Shown piece after piece: positions 12,901 through 24,884 of a stretch of 64,000 bases of DNA. Numbering within the stretch: position 1 is the first letter of the stretch; each line of letters begins with the position of its first letter. Location: NCBI GenBank assembly GCA_037954665.1, contig JBBMOL010000118.1, positions 2,232,001 through 2,296,000 of the forward strand, written 5' to 3'. The translations under genes and the position numbers were made by a program. The notes beneath the pieces were generated by a model. That model did not search any database, was not told the origin of the DNA, and was given only the letters and a program-made list of their open reading frames with translations. This stretch comes from Laguncularia racemosa (taxonomy: Eukaryota > Streptophyta > Magnoliopsida > Myrtales > Combretaceae).

Positions 12901-12989
12901 CATGGCTTTAGGATGTGTGATGCAAGTGAAGTGAAGTGCAAATCCAAAGAAGCTCGAGATGGGCAACTGAGAGCCGCAGGAAAAGAAGG

Positions 12990-13076
12990 CGAATGGAGCA
13001 CTCTTATCTGCCACGTAAGCGATGGTAGTGGGTCCTACATGGTACGTTGGTTGGCTCTCCTGCGATCTTATAAAAG
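12990..13076 (+). promoter_or_regulatory. Probable light-type promoter of the aminotransferase gene
   Basis: The local base composition is much richer in G+C than the flanks. CTTATC at 13003-13008 is the complement of an I-box (GATAAG). It is followed at 13011-13019 by CCACGTAAG, with an ACGT core of G-box type. TATAAAA follows at 13069-13075. Paired I-box and G-box elements upstream of TATA are known from promoters of photosynthetic genes such as rbcS, and this fits a photorespiratory enzyme. Another TATA-like tract lies at 13239-13248, so the start site is uncertain. Confidence 0.45.
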
Positions 13077-13099
13077 TAAGATCAGTTCATCGTTTGGTT

Positions 13100-13318
13100 C
13101 ATACTGGCCGGGTGGCTTCTCTTCTCCTCCCCAATCCCCCACCCCATCTCCTCCCAAATTGTTTGGAAAAAAGAAAAGAAAAGAAATAATAATAATAAAA
13201 TAACACTCCCATTCCAAAGTGTGAAAAGCAAGAGACAGATATATATATAGACTCAACTCAAGTCTCTGCTCTCGTCTCATCCGTTTTTACCGAAGCATAT
13301 CCCATCCACTAAGCTACA
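13100..13318 (+). other. Probable 5'-UTR leader exon of the aminotransferase gene
   Basis: Downstream of the TATA box lies a CT-rich leader-like stretch (13115-13160). A second CT-rich stretch (13250-13290) ends at a good donor, ACA|GTACGT, at 13319. The only good acceptor before the start codon is tctatttgcag ending at 16211, 29 bases upstream of the ATG. The leader and a 2.9-kb 5'-UTR intron are inferred from splice signals only. If the second TATA (13239) is used, the exon would start near 13270. Confidence 0.4.
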
Positions 13319-16211
13319 GTACGTATTGAAACTCAATCATTTATTTATTTATTTATATTTATGATCATGTCTTTTATATATATATATATATATGATATGG
13401 GTTTAGTTTGATGAGTTTCTTGATGTACTTATAATCATATTTAATATTTTTTTTATTTAAAGAAATGTATATTGGACTGCTTAATTTTATTTATTTACCT
13501 ATTTTGTTTTATGCATGCATTCGTAGGTTCTTTATTATTATTGTTATTGTTTTGTAAATATTTTTCTTGAATGAACTCCCATGTTCATCAAGCTTGATTT
13601 TTGGTGGTTTGATTATAGTATTGTCAACTTTTTATATGCTAACCATTGAAAAACTTCGTGAATTGGGTTTTCCTACACAAGTGTTGTGAGCTTGAAAAAT
13701 TGAATAAGATTATAGGAACGAGAAAAAGATAGGTTATGCTCGTATGCTTTTTTAAATATTTGAAATATACTCCACTCTACTCCAAAGCCTACTCCCTCTC
13801 TCTCCTCTTCTCTCCTTCTTCTTCTTTACGCGTGTCTATTTATCACCCAATTATAATTCTAAGACATACACCTCTCTTATTTATATGTATATCTATTTAT
13901 CTACCTTACTTATAATTCAAAATATTCACTTTAAGTAAAACAAATAAATTAATAATATTCTACATCGATTATGTATAAACTACCAAATGATGGATACTTA
14001 ATCAAATTCCAAGAATTGGATTTATGGAATCATATTGGATAAGTTATAAAAAGTTAATATGTGTTTTTTTTTTTCATTTGCAAAGAAGTTACCCTTTTTT
14101 TTTGACAAAGTGGTGAGTGGTGTTTTTTAATTTTATATTACTAATAAATAATGACATGTATCGATGTTTTATTGGCTAGCAATTGGTTGCTTAGTTTTTT
14201 TTTTTCTCTTTTTTATTTTTTGCAATTTATTTTATTTTTCTTAAATTATACAATTTACTAATATAAATTTATTTAATTAATTATTTACTAAATAGTAGAA
14301 AATTGATGTGTGTCATTATATATTATTGACATAAAATTATAAAACACATGCCACCTTTTTCTCAATATATATATATATATATATATATATAGGTAACCTA
14401 TTTATAATAACCCAAAACACATATTACCTTTTTGTGATTTGCTCAATTAAATTCCTTGAATTCGATTCCAACACATGCAATTTAAGGGTTTAGTTAGTTC
14501 ATTTCCTTGGCTTTTCCCATTAAAATGGCTAAACAATATAGTAAGCCTGTATGTTTCCAGAGAAGGCCTTGTGGATAAGGATAAAAAATATATTGTTTAT
14601 TGGAAAGTAACTCTCAGTTCAATGGAATTGTTATATTTATAATTCACATTTCAAACAAGCATAAAGACAGCATCTATATTTATCAAATATATTCCTATCT
14701 TTGGAAACGTCCTATACGACTACCAATGACCAACACTAGCATTACCTCCCAACACCTTCTACTACTAAAAATACTACTAATTAGCAGGATGGCTATTGGA
14801 ATGTTTGGCCATTAAGACTTGTTGTAGCCATTATTATGAATATGAAGGTTTCAAAATATAGTTCGAAGAAATAAGGACATCCAAAATTAGCTTTCCTTTT
14901 TATCACCACTCCTCCATTCAAACTAACGGAAGATCAATTCACACTACAGTTGTAGAAATAATTATTAAAATTATCACTCTCGAGTGCAACCCAAAATTAC
15001 ATGTAACTTCCAAATTCTGTGCACATATCTTCCACGTGTGTTGGTTGGTAATTTGATGGATAAATATTGGTAACTTGGTGAGTGTCGGTGTCTTTTTGGA
15101 AATATAAAAGAAAAGATACTTGAAGACATCAAAAGTGGACCCATCCACTTTATTTAATATTAGAGATAAATTCTTAAATTGCATTATTTTAGAGAAGTAT
15201 TTAGTCATAACACTGAGAAGCTCTTTACTTTCTTGACAAGTTGAAATTTCATGAGTTCTAGAGATTAATTTTATTTGGATCAGTTTTCAATTCTCAAAGG
15301 ATTATTATTAAGGTTATATTTGTATAATGAGATATAGGTCAATTAGCAAGAAAAACATTGTTATCAACAAAAAAATATGTTCTATTGTAATTACAAAATT
15401 AATTATATTATGTAACATAGATTCATAAATCACATACTACCCCTTCCCCTCTGGTGGCTTTCTTTTTTGTTTTTTTTTTTTTTGGGGGGGGGGATGGTGT
15501 TGGAATTCATCTCGTGCCTAATGGGAAATACTTAACTGAGTCTGGCTGAATGACCAACTATGCTTTATCAATATAAATACTGGGTTGTAAATTATCAATA
15601 TATAAGTAAAAAGAACATCCATAGATGAGAAGATATAGGAAGCACTTTTGAGATGGTCTTTTCAACATATAGAGAGACATGCTCTATGAAAATACGGTTC
15701 ATGAGGGAGTGCAAGAGTGAAATTGGATCCTTGTAGACAGCCTCATTTGGTGGTAGTAAGGTCTTAAGTATTTGTTGTCGTAGTCAGTTGTAACAGATGT
15801 AGGAAGGTATAACCAAAAATTCAAGGTGAAAGCGAGTGTTGAAAGAAAATATCAAGGAAGTTTCTTCACAAGGGGAAAGAATGCCAAAACAGGCTTACAG
15901 GAGGCTTAAGACAATCTTGTTTTAAGCTTGCCAAGAAGTATTTTCTGTACTTGATCTTTTTTATCCCTCCTGCACATCGTAGAATTGGTAATTGAATTCT
16001 AATTGGTAGACGTTTGTTAGTCTATCCGGTAATCAATGGGACCGGTTGGACTTTAAATTTTTAATGGCACAGCTTAGCTAGCCTTATTTCTACAACTTTT
16101 AGGAGATCATTGACTTGCATTGCTCTCACTGTGGTTCGGTGGTAGAATTATTATAGGAACTTGTATGTAAAAATGACATAATGGAATTGATGATAAAGAT
16201 TCTATTTGCAG
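13319..16211 (+). other. Candidate 5'-UTR intron, AT-rich, no gene seen
   Basis: The stretch between the leader and the coding exons holds no domain-bearing frame. It has (AT)n tracts at about 13377-13394 and 14367-14392, a T-run followed by a G8 run at 15482-15492, and a CT-rich patch at 13795-13830. The GTACGT donor and TTTGCAG acceptor frame it. If the leader exon is wrong, this is simply the 5' flank. Confidence 0.35.
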
Positions 16212-16240
16212 CTAAGTGCGACTTCAAGACGCGTGAGGAA

Positions 16241-18614
16241 ATGGAGCCTTTCTATGGACCAGGAAGAAATCATCTCTTTGTTCCAGGGCCTGTCAATATC
16301 CCAGAACCTGTCATACGGGCAATGAACAGGAACAATGAGGATTACCGTTCACCAGCTATACCTGCACTAACCAAAACCCTCCTGGAGGATGTGAAAAAGA
16401 TTTTCAAGACTACTACAGGAACCCCGTTCCTGTTTCCCACCACAGGTATGATATTCTGTGCACAGTTGCCTAGTTGTATGTAAAAAAGCAATTTTACATA
16501 CCTGCAGCTATCCTGTGGTGTGAAATGTTTGCTTTATTGCTTTTCAGGTACTGGTGCATGGGAAAGTGCTCTTACCAACACGTTATCTCCTGGAGATCGG
16601 ATTGTATCGTTCTTGATTGGTCAGTTCAGCCTGCTGTGGATTGATCAGCAACAGCGTCTTGGCTTCAATGTGGATATTGTTGAAAGTGAATGGGGTCGGG
16701 GGGCCGATCTTGATGTCCTAGCTTCAAAACTTGCCTCAGATTATGGACATACTATTAAGGCTATATGCATTGTTCACAATGAGACTGCAACTGGAGTCAC
16801 CAACAACTTGGCCAAAGTAAGAAAAATACTCGGTAAGCACACTATTCTTTTATTTCATATCTAGAATGCAAGTTGGTCTAGAAAAGTTGTTCAGTTTTGC
16901 AACAATAGCTCTTGGAACTGGAGAATCTAGACCTTTCTTAGTGCTTTTTATTTGGTCAAGACGAGGTTTTGACTAGCAAGCAGTGTTAGTATGTTTAGTT
17001 AATCACATGAAGCTTCTTCCTTTCTAAAATGAAGAGTGCCATTATTACCAATAGGAGGTTAAAACTCTTCAGCATTGAATCTAGAAACATGCCTACTATT
17101 TTGATATTTTTTGCTCAATTGATCTTTATCAGACCGGTGATATATATCTCATGTAACATGTTGGACTTTCAGACGACTACAGGCATCCAGCTTTGATTCT
17201 GGTTGATGGAGTCTCTTCCATTTGTGCTCTTGATTTCCGTATGGATGAATGGGGAGTTGATGTGGCTTTGACTGGCTCTCAGAAAGCTCTCTCTCTTCCT
17301 ACTGGAATCGGACTTGTGTGTGCAAGCCCGAAAGCTCTAGAGGCATCCAGGACTGCAACGTCTCGAAGAGTTTTCTTTGACTGGAAAGACTACCTGAAGT
17401 TCTACAATTTGGGAACATATTGGCCATACACCCCTTCAATTCAACTGTTGCACGGGTTGAGGGCAGCGCTTGATCTCATCTTTGAGGAAGGACTTGACAA
17501 TGTCATTGCACGACACAACCGTTTAGCAACAGCAACAAGGTAAGATTTCCCTCCTGCAAGCATACCTGACATTACTGTGAATCCATTTGAGTAATCGCTT
17601 ACTCCAGAACACGCATTCAAGATGTGTAACTACAAATACAGGCTTGCTGTAGAGGCCTGGGGCTTGAGGAATTGCACTCAAAAGGAGGAGTGGTTCAGTG
17701 ACACTGTGACAGCAGTGCTTGTCCCTCCATATATTGATAGTGCTGAAATTGTTAGGAGGGCATGGAAGAGATACAACTTGAGCTTAGGCTTGGGACTGAA
17801 CAAAGTTGCGGGGAAAGTTTTCAGAATAGGGCATCTTGGCCACCTGAATGAGGTACTTTCCAATCACCCTTTTTGACTTTTTTTTTGGCTAGAACTATCA
17901 AATCATGGTGCACATCTCTGCTGCAGAAGTAAGTATGACCAGGATTTTATTCAATTCAATCAATGACAGATTAGATAAGACAAGCATGAATCTACAGTTC
18001 ATGTGTTTCCTGCAATTATGTTTTCTCCATGATTATTTCCTTTTTTTTTTTGGTAAGGATCATTTGCTGTTTTGTTTGGTTATTTATGCCAAGTTTGAAA
18101 TTGACGGAAATGAGGGGAAAAAAAAAGAAGAAGCGAAATATAGTTTTCCACTTCCCCATTTGGATATATATAAAAAGGAAATGAAAGGAAAAATAAATAA
18201 ACATAGACAAAGATATCCCTTATTCTTCTTTCCTTCAACTTGCTTTAAGGGGAGCATTCTCCTTCCATATATATCCCTTGATTTTCCAGTAATCCAAACG
18301 CATTTACTGACGACATGCTAAAAGAGGACCATTAACCTTACCATTACTATGTTCCTAAGAGAGAAACCTAGGAGATCTATATTGGAGAATCACAGATTAG
18401 AGATATTTTGAATGTAAAGTGAAGTTACCGTGTTGATGATGGCAAGCTGAATTTGTATTATTTATTTATTTTGCAGTGTCAATTGTTGGGTTGCCTGGCG
18501 GGCGTGGAGATGGTACTTAGGGATGTGGGATATCCAGTGAAGGCCGGAAGTGGTGTTGGAGCTGCCGTTGCATACCTCCAGAATACCACTCCTCTGATCG
18601 CATCCAGGATTTAA
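16241..18614 (+). CDS. AGT1: Serine--glyoxylate aminotransferase, peroxisomal (5 coding exons)
   Basis: Coding exons are 16241-16445, 16548-16832, 17173-17539, 17642-17852 and 18477-18614, all with GT...AG introns and matching phases. They give 401 codons plus TAA, the usual length of plant SGAT. The protein starts MEPFYGPGRNHLF and has PGPVNIPEPVIRAMNRN near residue 20. Residues 197-203 are TGSQKAL, with the PLP-binding lysine at 201. It ends in SRI, a peroxisomal PTS1. The enzyme is a PLP fold-type I class V aminotransferase that moves the amino group of serine (also alanine or asparagine) to glyoxylate, giving glycine and hydroxypyruvate in photorespiration in leaf peroxisomes. An in-frame ATG at 16181 was not used because it lies before the tctatttgcag acceptor and outside family homology. 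No lesion was seen. It is the only intact gene in the window. Confidence 0.96.
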
Positions 18615-18619
18615 TTCCA

Positions 18620-18640
18620 TCGTCGTCGTCGTCGTCGTCG

Positions 18641-18672
<32 letters not shown>
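18620..18672 (+). repeat. Compound (TCG)7(TCA)10 microsatellite in the 3' UTR
   Basis: It begins five bases after the aminotransferase stop codon: seven TCG units at 18620-18640, then ten TCA units to 18670. The two halves differ at the G of each unit, which is what CpG deamination on the other strand would produce. It lies in the presumed 3' UTR and does not touch coding sequence. Confidence 0.9.
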
Positions 18673-18909
18673 TGTGTAATTAAACTTTCCCTTATTTTTA
18701 TTTTAGTGCCCATGTAAAAATATATAATCAACTACTACTACAACGCCTGCACTTTGAGGTCGTTCAAGTTTATTCCTTCACTTATTGCTTCTTTATGTAC
18801 TCTCTATCTCGGAATATTTCTAATATCCAATTCACCTTTCTTTATATATATCTTCACTCTTGAATTTTAACTTTGGTAGTTTATAAAAATTATCAATATA
18901 TTAGCATAG

Positions 18910-19500
18910 TGATAAAGAACAAAAGAAAGTATATTGATTTTATTTTATGTTATTTAGACTAGATATGATTTGATTATTATCTTTTATTTGACTAGATTTA
19001 ATTTCCTACTTTTATGATTTAGGTAGATTAGTTTTTTTTTTTTTTCAAGATGGCAAAAATTTTTATTCTTTAATTTCCTCAAAATAATATTAGGCTTTAT
19101 TATACTATAAATAGGCAAAATCTGTAATCAATTAAAGACAAAGTTATTTAATATTGAATAAAATTATTTTCTGAATTGGTGTAATGTCTTTTCTTTCTCT
19201 TTGATAGTGTAATTTTATTATAGATCATCATGTGTGTGAGGCCATAGATGTAAGGCTATCTTTTAAATTTAAGGGTGAGAGGTTGCTAGATATATCCAAT
19301 TTTTTAGATTTATTGTTCATTATAAAAAAAAAAAGAAAAAAGAAAAAAAACTATTTCATCTTACTTCTATATTTTGCCATTTAAGGAAGGACTTGACCCA
19401 AAAAAGAAAAAAGAAAATCAAGTTAGGAAAGCTATTAAAAGATAGCTTCACTTTTTTTGAGGTTTTTCGTTCAAAAAAGAAGATTCATTGTCCTATATCA
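18910..19500 (+). repeat. LTR copy 1 of a non-coding retroelement
   Basis: Similar along its length to 25846-26347 and 26356-26745. Shared landmarks are 'ttattttattttatgtta', a 'ttaggtaga' block, TATAAATAGGC near 19109, and an end reading cattgtcctatatca. It is followed at once by a primer-binding-site-like sequence, so it serves as a 5' LTR. It begins about 300 bp after the aminotransferase stop codon. The start at TG (18910) is approximate, and no target duplication could be confirmed. Confidence 0.7.
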
Positions 19501-19503
19501 AAT

Positions 19504-19515
19504 TGGTATTAGAGC
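19504..19515 (+). other. Primer-binding site of the outer retroelement
   Basis: TGGTATTAGAGC lies three bases after the LTR end. It matches the initiator tRNA-Met complement TGGTATCAGAGC with one C-to-T change. Confidence 0.75.
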
Positions 19516-19936
19516 CTATTGTCTTGTTCTTCTTAGAACTTGACTTCAACATTCTTCATGGACTAAAATGATTTTCTTATTTTTGTTTTGATACTCAAAA
19601 AATACAAATTTTTCCTTAAAAAAAAGGAGTCGAGAGTAAGGAGACCAAATATTGACTAGTCAAGATGTGGTGGGTTAAGACTTGTGTGGATTTGAAAGCT
19701 ATGATCCTACGATTGCAAGTGGATACAATAAAAAGGCGATGTTAGGAGACTTGTAAGAATTTGTAGCCTTGGTATCTACAATTGCAAGAGTAGGAGAAAA
19801 AAACGGAGAGGTTGAGAGTGCTATGATAGAAGATAAGAATCTTTGTGAAAATATTGATTCTATAGAAGAGATCATCAATGAGAGAGACAATTCGGATATT
19901 TTTTTGAGGCTCTAGAGAAAAAAGTTTGAAGAGATT
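19516..19936 (+). other. Internal region of the outer retroelement, 5' part
   Basis: No gag or pol motif is visible, so the element looks non-coding (LARD/TRIM-like) or too decayed to read. It ends in a segment reading 'ctagagaaaaaagtttgaag' that recurs twice in 25353-25460, beyond the chromovirus insertion, forming a short ~58-bp tandem array that was the insertion target. Confidence 0.5.
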
Positions 19937-20403
19937 TGTTATAGCTCATGCTAGGAATACTAGAAAGAGTCACAAAGTGCTAACTAGATTTCAAGATTAC
20001 ATCATGTAACTGTATAACTAGAAATCAGTTTACATAACAAGATCGGAATGTAACAAACAAAGAGCATATAAATAAACGACTCAAAAGGGAAAAGGGTTTT
20101 TACCCCCCTTCTGAAATCGGTTTTCAATCTGTGGAGCTTAGGGCTGCTCGAAAGTCCCACTTGCATACATAACACATTCACAAACACTAGTAAAGATTAC
20201 CTTAACAAGTTATAGAAGGAACAAAGTAAAGAGGAGAGTTGAGAGAGAGTATCTGTAACCCTAAAAGCGAAGAAGAGAGGACGATACGGAGAGAGAGAGA
20301 AACTTCTAGAATAAAGCATACACCGGGGGTGAAGTAGTTACGGACTTAAAATGGGAAAGGGCTGAGTAGTGGGTTGGGCTTGGAGAGTAATAACAACCCA
20401 ACA
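19937..20403 (+). repeat. Chromovirus 5' LTR (467 bp)
   Basis: It begins tgttatagctcatgc and ends aacaacccaaca. TATAAATA at 20067-20074 is the likely promoter. It contains a purine-rich (GA)n stretch near 20290. Directly after it, 'ttttggtgctcttg' is the candidate primer site; the tRNA is not identified. Confidence 0.94.
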
Positions 20404-20419
20404 TTTTGGTGCTCTTGTT

Positions 20420-23400
20420 ATGGCTTTAACAAGATCACAGGAAGAATTTTCCAAATTGCAATCTTTAGTATTTTCATTAGCAGAGACTATGAAAGGAATG
20501 CAATCACAGATGCAAGATTCTATCAAAGCCAATTTGGTTACTCAACAATCGATGAATGATTTGAATTCCACTATCAATACTTCGATTCAACAATTTTAAA
20601 AAAAAATTGATAATTTTCAGAATCAGAATGGACTGTCTCCTCAGGATGCAACTCAAGTTCATTCAGATTCTAACCATTCATCACATTCTGCACTGAATCC
20701 CTTATTGAGAGGCATCAAATTAGAGATTCCCAAATTTTCCGGACAAGATGTTTTGGCATGGATCTATCAAACTCAAAAGTTTTTTGACTTTCATAATGTA
20801 CCGGAGGGACAAAGACTAGAAATTGCGTCTTTTGCCTTAGAAGGAGAAGCCTTATAGTATTTGCAGTGGCTTGAGCAAAATAGCCAATTGGGTTCATGGC
20901 AAGCTTTCTTGCAGGCTTTCAAGATTAGATTTAGACCTTCAGAATATGAGGATATTCAGGGAGCCCTGGCGAAATTAATGCAAAAGAAATCGGTAACTGA
21001 ATATCAAAAAGAATTTGAATCTTTTTCTAATCAAGTTGTAGGCATACCACAATCTTTTTTGCTTTCTTGTTTCATTTCTGGCCTTAAATCTCATATTCGC
21101 AAAGAGGTTCAGATTTCTCGTCCTACATCATTACCTCATGCAATTTTGTTAGCAAAAATGGATGAATCCAAGTTTCAAGACCATTCTTTCAGACCTCAAT
21201 ATTCTATACCTATTTCTTCTCATCCTACTTCTTCTCCATTACAATTTTCTAAACCTCATCCTTTTACAGTCGACAATCCTAAAACCACATTACCTATAAA
21301 AAAACTCTCTAAAGAGGAAATGCAAGTTAGACGAGAACAAGGCCTATGCTACAACTGTGATGAGAAATATTCCAGGAATCATAAATGTAAGGCAAAATTT
21401 CTCTTGTTAATACAAGATGAAGAAGAGGGATCGATTAGTGGTCCATGTGAAGAGCAGTTGGCAGAGGATTCGGGTGGTGGGCATGAAGGTGCACATGATA
21501 ACGGATTAATTAGTTATCATGCAATGTCCGGACATCTGGTGCCTCGTACCATTCGATTTTTTGGAATGGTGAATGGCCATCAAGTGACAGTGTTAGTGGA
21601 TTCCGGAAGTACGCACAATTTTGTACAAACAAGAGTAGCCAAACATTTCGGATTGACAGTAGCTTCTACAGCTAATTTTGGTGTCATGATTGGCAATGGT
21701 AGTAAGCTATGTTGTGAGGGTCAATGTTCCGATGTTGTATTGGAAGTTCAAGGGCTGGTTTTCAAGGAATTGTTCTATGTGTTACCAATCCAGGGTGCTG
21801 ACTTTGTTTTGGGAGTGCAATGGTTGCAAACATTGGGACCCGTTACTATTGATTACACAAATTTGACTATGCAATTTGTGTATCAAGGAGCTACAGTGAC
21901 ATTGTAGGGAGTTAACAATGGTGCCTTAGCTCAAATTTCGCATCACCAGTTTCGAAAATTACCGAAAACTGATTCAGTTGCTTCATGTTTTCAATTGATG
22001 GCTCAGGAGGTTAGTTCTAATTCATGCATATCCACCAACAATAAAGATATTGATGTTTTAGTGGGCAAATATGCATATGTTTTTCAAGCACCTTCATCAT
22101 TACCACCTTTGCGATCTGTTCAACATAGAATCCATCTTATTTCTGATAGTAGACTAGTGAATGTTAAGCCCTATAGATATCCACATTTTCAAAAAAGTGA
22201 AATTGAAAAGCGAGTGAAAGAAATGATGGAATCAGGCATCATTCAACATAGCACTAGCCTATTCTCTTCGCCTGTACTTTTAGTAAAAAAGAAAGATGGT
22301 ACTTGGTGATTCTATGTAGATTATAGGGCTCTTAATCAGGTTACTATCAAAGATGAGTTTCCCATTCCCACTATTGATGAACTTTTAGACGAATTATTTG
22401 GTGCTGCATGTTTTTCGAAACTGGATTTGCGATCAGGATACCATCAAATTCGAATGAAGCTAGCAGATGTGGAAAAAACAGCTTTTAGAACTCATGAGGG
22501 ACATTATGAGTTCTTAGTAATGCCCTTTGGCTTAAGCAATGCACCAGCCACTTTCCAGGCTATTATGAACAGGATTTTCCAGCCATTTTTATGACATTTT
22601 GTGGTGGTTTTCTTTGATGACATATTGGTTTATAGCAGGGATGTTACTGCATATTTACGACACTTGGAATTAATATTACAAGTGTTACAGCAACATCAGT
22701 TTTATGTCAAGGCTTCTAAATGTATTTTTGCAGCATCTACTATTGACTATTTGGGTCATATAGTATCAGCTGCTGCAGTAAGTCCTGATCCTTCTAAGGT
22801 TCAGGGTGTTCAATAGTGGCCTGTGCCTATCACTCAAAAACAGCTGCGAGCGTTTTTGGGATTGGCTGGATATTATCGGAGATTTGTCAAGAATTACGCT
22901 GCCATTGCATCACCTCTAACGGACTTGTTACAGAGGGACGGGTTTCATTGGAATGCTCAGGCTCAACAGGCCTTTGAAACTCTTAAAGTCGCCCTATTAC
23001 AAGCCCCTATTTTGAGATTACTGGATTTTTCAAAGACCTTTGTCATTGAAACTGATGCGTCTGGATTGGCTGTGGGAGCAGTACTCTTACAAGACACACA
23101 TCCTATTTCGTATTTTAGCAAAAAGATCCCTTTACATCTGCGCAAATCTTCTGCCTATGTAAGGGAGCTTTATGCTATAGTGGCAGTGGTACGCAAGTGG
23201 GGACAGTATGTGTTAGGCTCACATTTTTTTATTCGGACTGATCATAGAAGCCTTAAAGAGATTCTAACACAAGTGATTCAAACACCTGAGCAGCAGCACT
23301 ATCTTTCTAAGTTGATAGGATATGATTACACTATCACTTATAAATCGGGTCAAGAGAATCGAGTAGCTGATGCTTTGTCTAGACAGTTCACAGAAGAGGG

Positions 23401-24873
23401 ATAGTTTTGTGGATGGTCTTCTCCACATTTCTCTTTCATAGAGACACTAAAGAAAGAGTATCAGACCATTCCTGCTTTTGTGCAAATAATTTCTAACCTT
23501 GCACATGGACACACAATTAAATATCCTATAGTTTGGAAAAATAATTTGTTATACTATCATAACAGATTGTTTTTGGTGCCACAATCTTCTGTGATTCCAA
23601 CCTTACTACAGGAATATCATGTGACTCCTAGTGCTGGTCATTTTGGATTTTTGAAGACTTACAAGCGGATTGTTGGAGAATTGTTTTGGGACGGTATGAG
23701 GAAACAAGTTTATGACTTTGTTCGGAGTTGTATGGTTTGCCAACAGGTGAAATATTCTACTCAAACACCTGCTGGATTGTTAGCTCCGCTTCCTATTCCA
23801 GACCAAATTTGGGAAGACATTAGTATGGATTTTATTACATGTCTTCCTAAATCCGAGGGCTTATCTATTATTTTCGTAGTTATTGACCGGCTGTCTAAAT
23901 ATTGTCATTTGGGTGCTTTGAGATCTGGATTTACAGCAACTACAATAGCAGCCTTATTCTTGCATATGGTCATTCGTTTACATGGTATTCCGAGGACCAT
24001 TGTGTCAGACAGAGACCCAATATTCATGAGCCATTTTTGGAAACAACTTTTCTGATTGAGTGGGACTACTTTGGCAATGAGTGGTGCTTATCACCCTCAA
24101 ACGGACGGGCAAACGGAAGTGCTCAACAGAACTATTCAACAATACTTGAGGTGCTTTGTGATGGATACACCTACTACTTGCGTAAAGTTTCTACCTTGGG
24201 CTGAATTTGCATATAATATTCGTTTCATGATGGGGCGGGTATGACACCATTCGAAGTGGTTTATGGTAGAAAACCACCAGCTATGCCAGCGTACATCAGG
24301 GGCAATTCCAACATACAAGCTGTGGATCAGGACTTAATTGCTAGAGATGAGGTGCTTAAGTTGCTTAAGACAAACCTACAGCAAGCTCAGAGTCGTATGA
24401 AGCAATTAGTTGATAAGCATCGACGGGATGTCACATTAGAATCAGGAGACATGGTATTTGTCAAGCTCTGACCTTATAGACAACTTTCTTTAACGTAAGG
24501 ACAACATAAATTGTCTAAGCGATATTATGGTCCTTATAAGGTACTGAGGAAGATCGGTTTTTCAGCCTATGAAGTGGAGTTTCCACCAGCCTCAAGGATC
24601 CACAATGTTTTTCATGTATCGTGTCTTAAAAAAGCTTATGGAGTAGATTTTCCGTCTTTGGATTTACCTACGGGGTCTGTCAACAATCAACCTATGTTAA
24701 CTCCATTAGCTATTATGGACACTAGAGTTATTCGTAGAAAGGGTCAGGATTGTCACCAACTCTTAGTTCAGTGGTCGGGATTACCACTGGAGGACACGAT
24801 ATAGGAGGATTTCGACTCTTTTGTAACAACCTATCCGGATTACAACTTTGAGGACAAGGTTGTTTTTCCATAA
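20420..24873 (+). pseudogene. Chromovirus gag-pol polyprotein gene, inactivated
   Basis: Reads from ATG at 20420 (MALTRSQEE) to TAA at 24871. Domains in order: Retrotrans_gag (about 20700-21180); a Cys/His knuckle CYNCDEKYSRNHKC near 21350; protease with VLVDSGSTHNFV near 21595; RT with PFGLSNAPATFQ and the FFDDILVYS catalytic box near 22615; RNase H with ETDASGLAVG near 23050; integrase with the CMVCQQVK zinc half, MDFITCLP and an SDRDP box (23700-24060); GPY/F-like GPYKV near 24525; and a chromodomain-like tail LLVQWSGLPLED. In-frame stops fall at 20597, 20855, 21905, 22307, 22592, 22814, 23402, 24053, 24469, 24496 and 24802. One base is lost near 24229. Every stop is one C-to-T or G-to-A step from CAA, CAG, CGA or TGG. 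Confidence 0.95.
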
Positions 24874-24884
24874 CGGGAGCAAAA
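24874..24884 (+). other. Chromovirus polypurine tract
   Basis: CGGGAGCAAAA lies immediately before the TG of the 3' LTR and directly after the polyprotein stop codon, the expected place for second-strand priming. Confidence 0.75.

Noticed and set aside
12913..13203. 97-codon plus-strand frame upstream of the aminotransferase
   Set aside because: It spans the TATA box and CT-rich leader and has no homology; treated as promoter/leader DNA.
16181..16240. In-frame ATG 60 bases upstream of the chosen aminotransferase start
   Set aside because: It lies before a clear intron acceptor (tctatttgcag), and the extra residues fall outside the usual 401-residue protein.
17905..18321. 138-codon plus-strand frame inside the last aminotransferase intron
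   Set aside because: It lies between the donor at 17853 and the acceptor at 18476, is low complexity, and has no homology.
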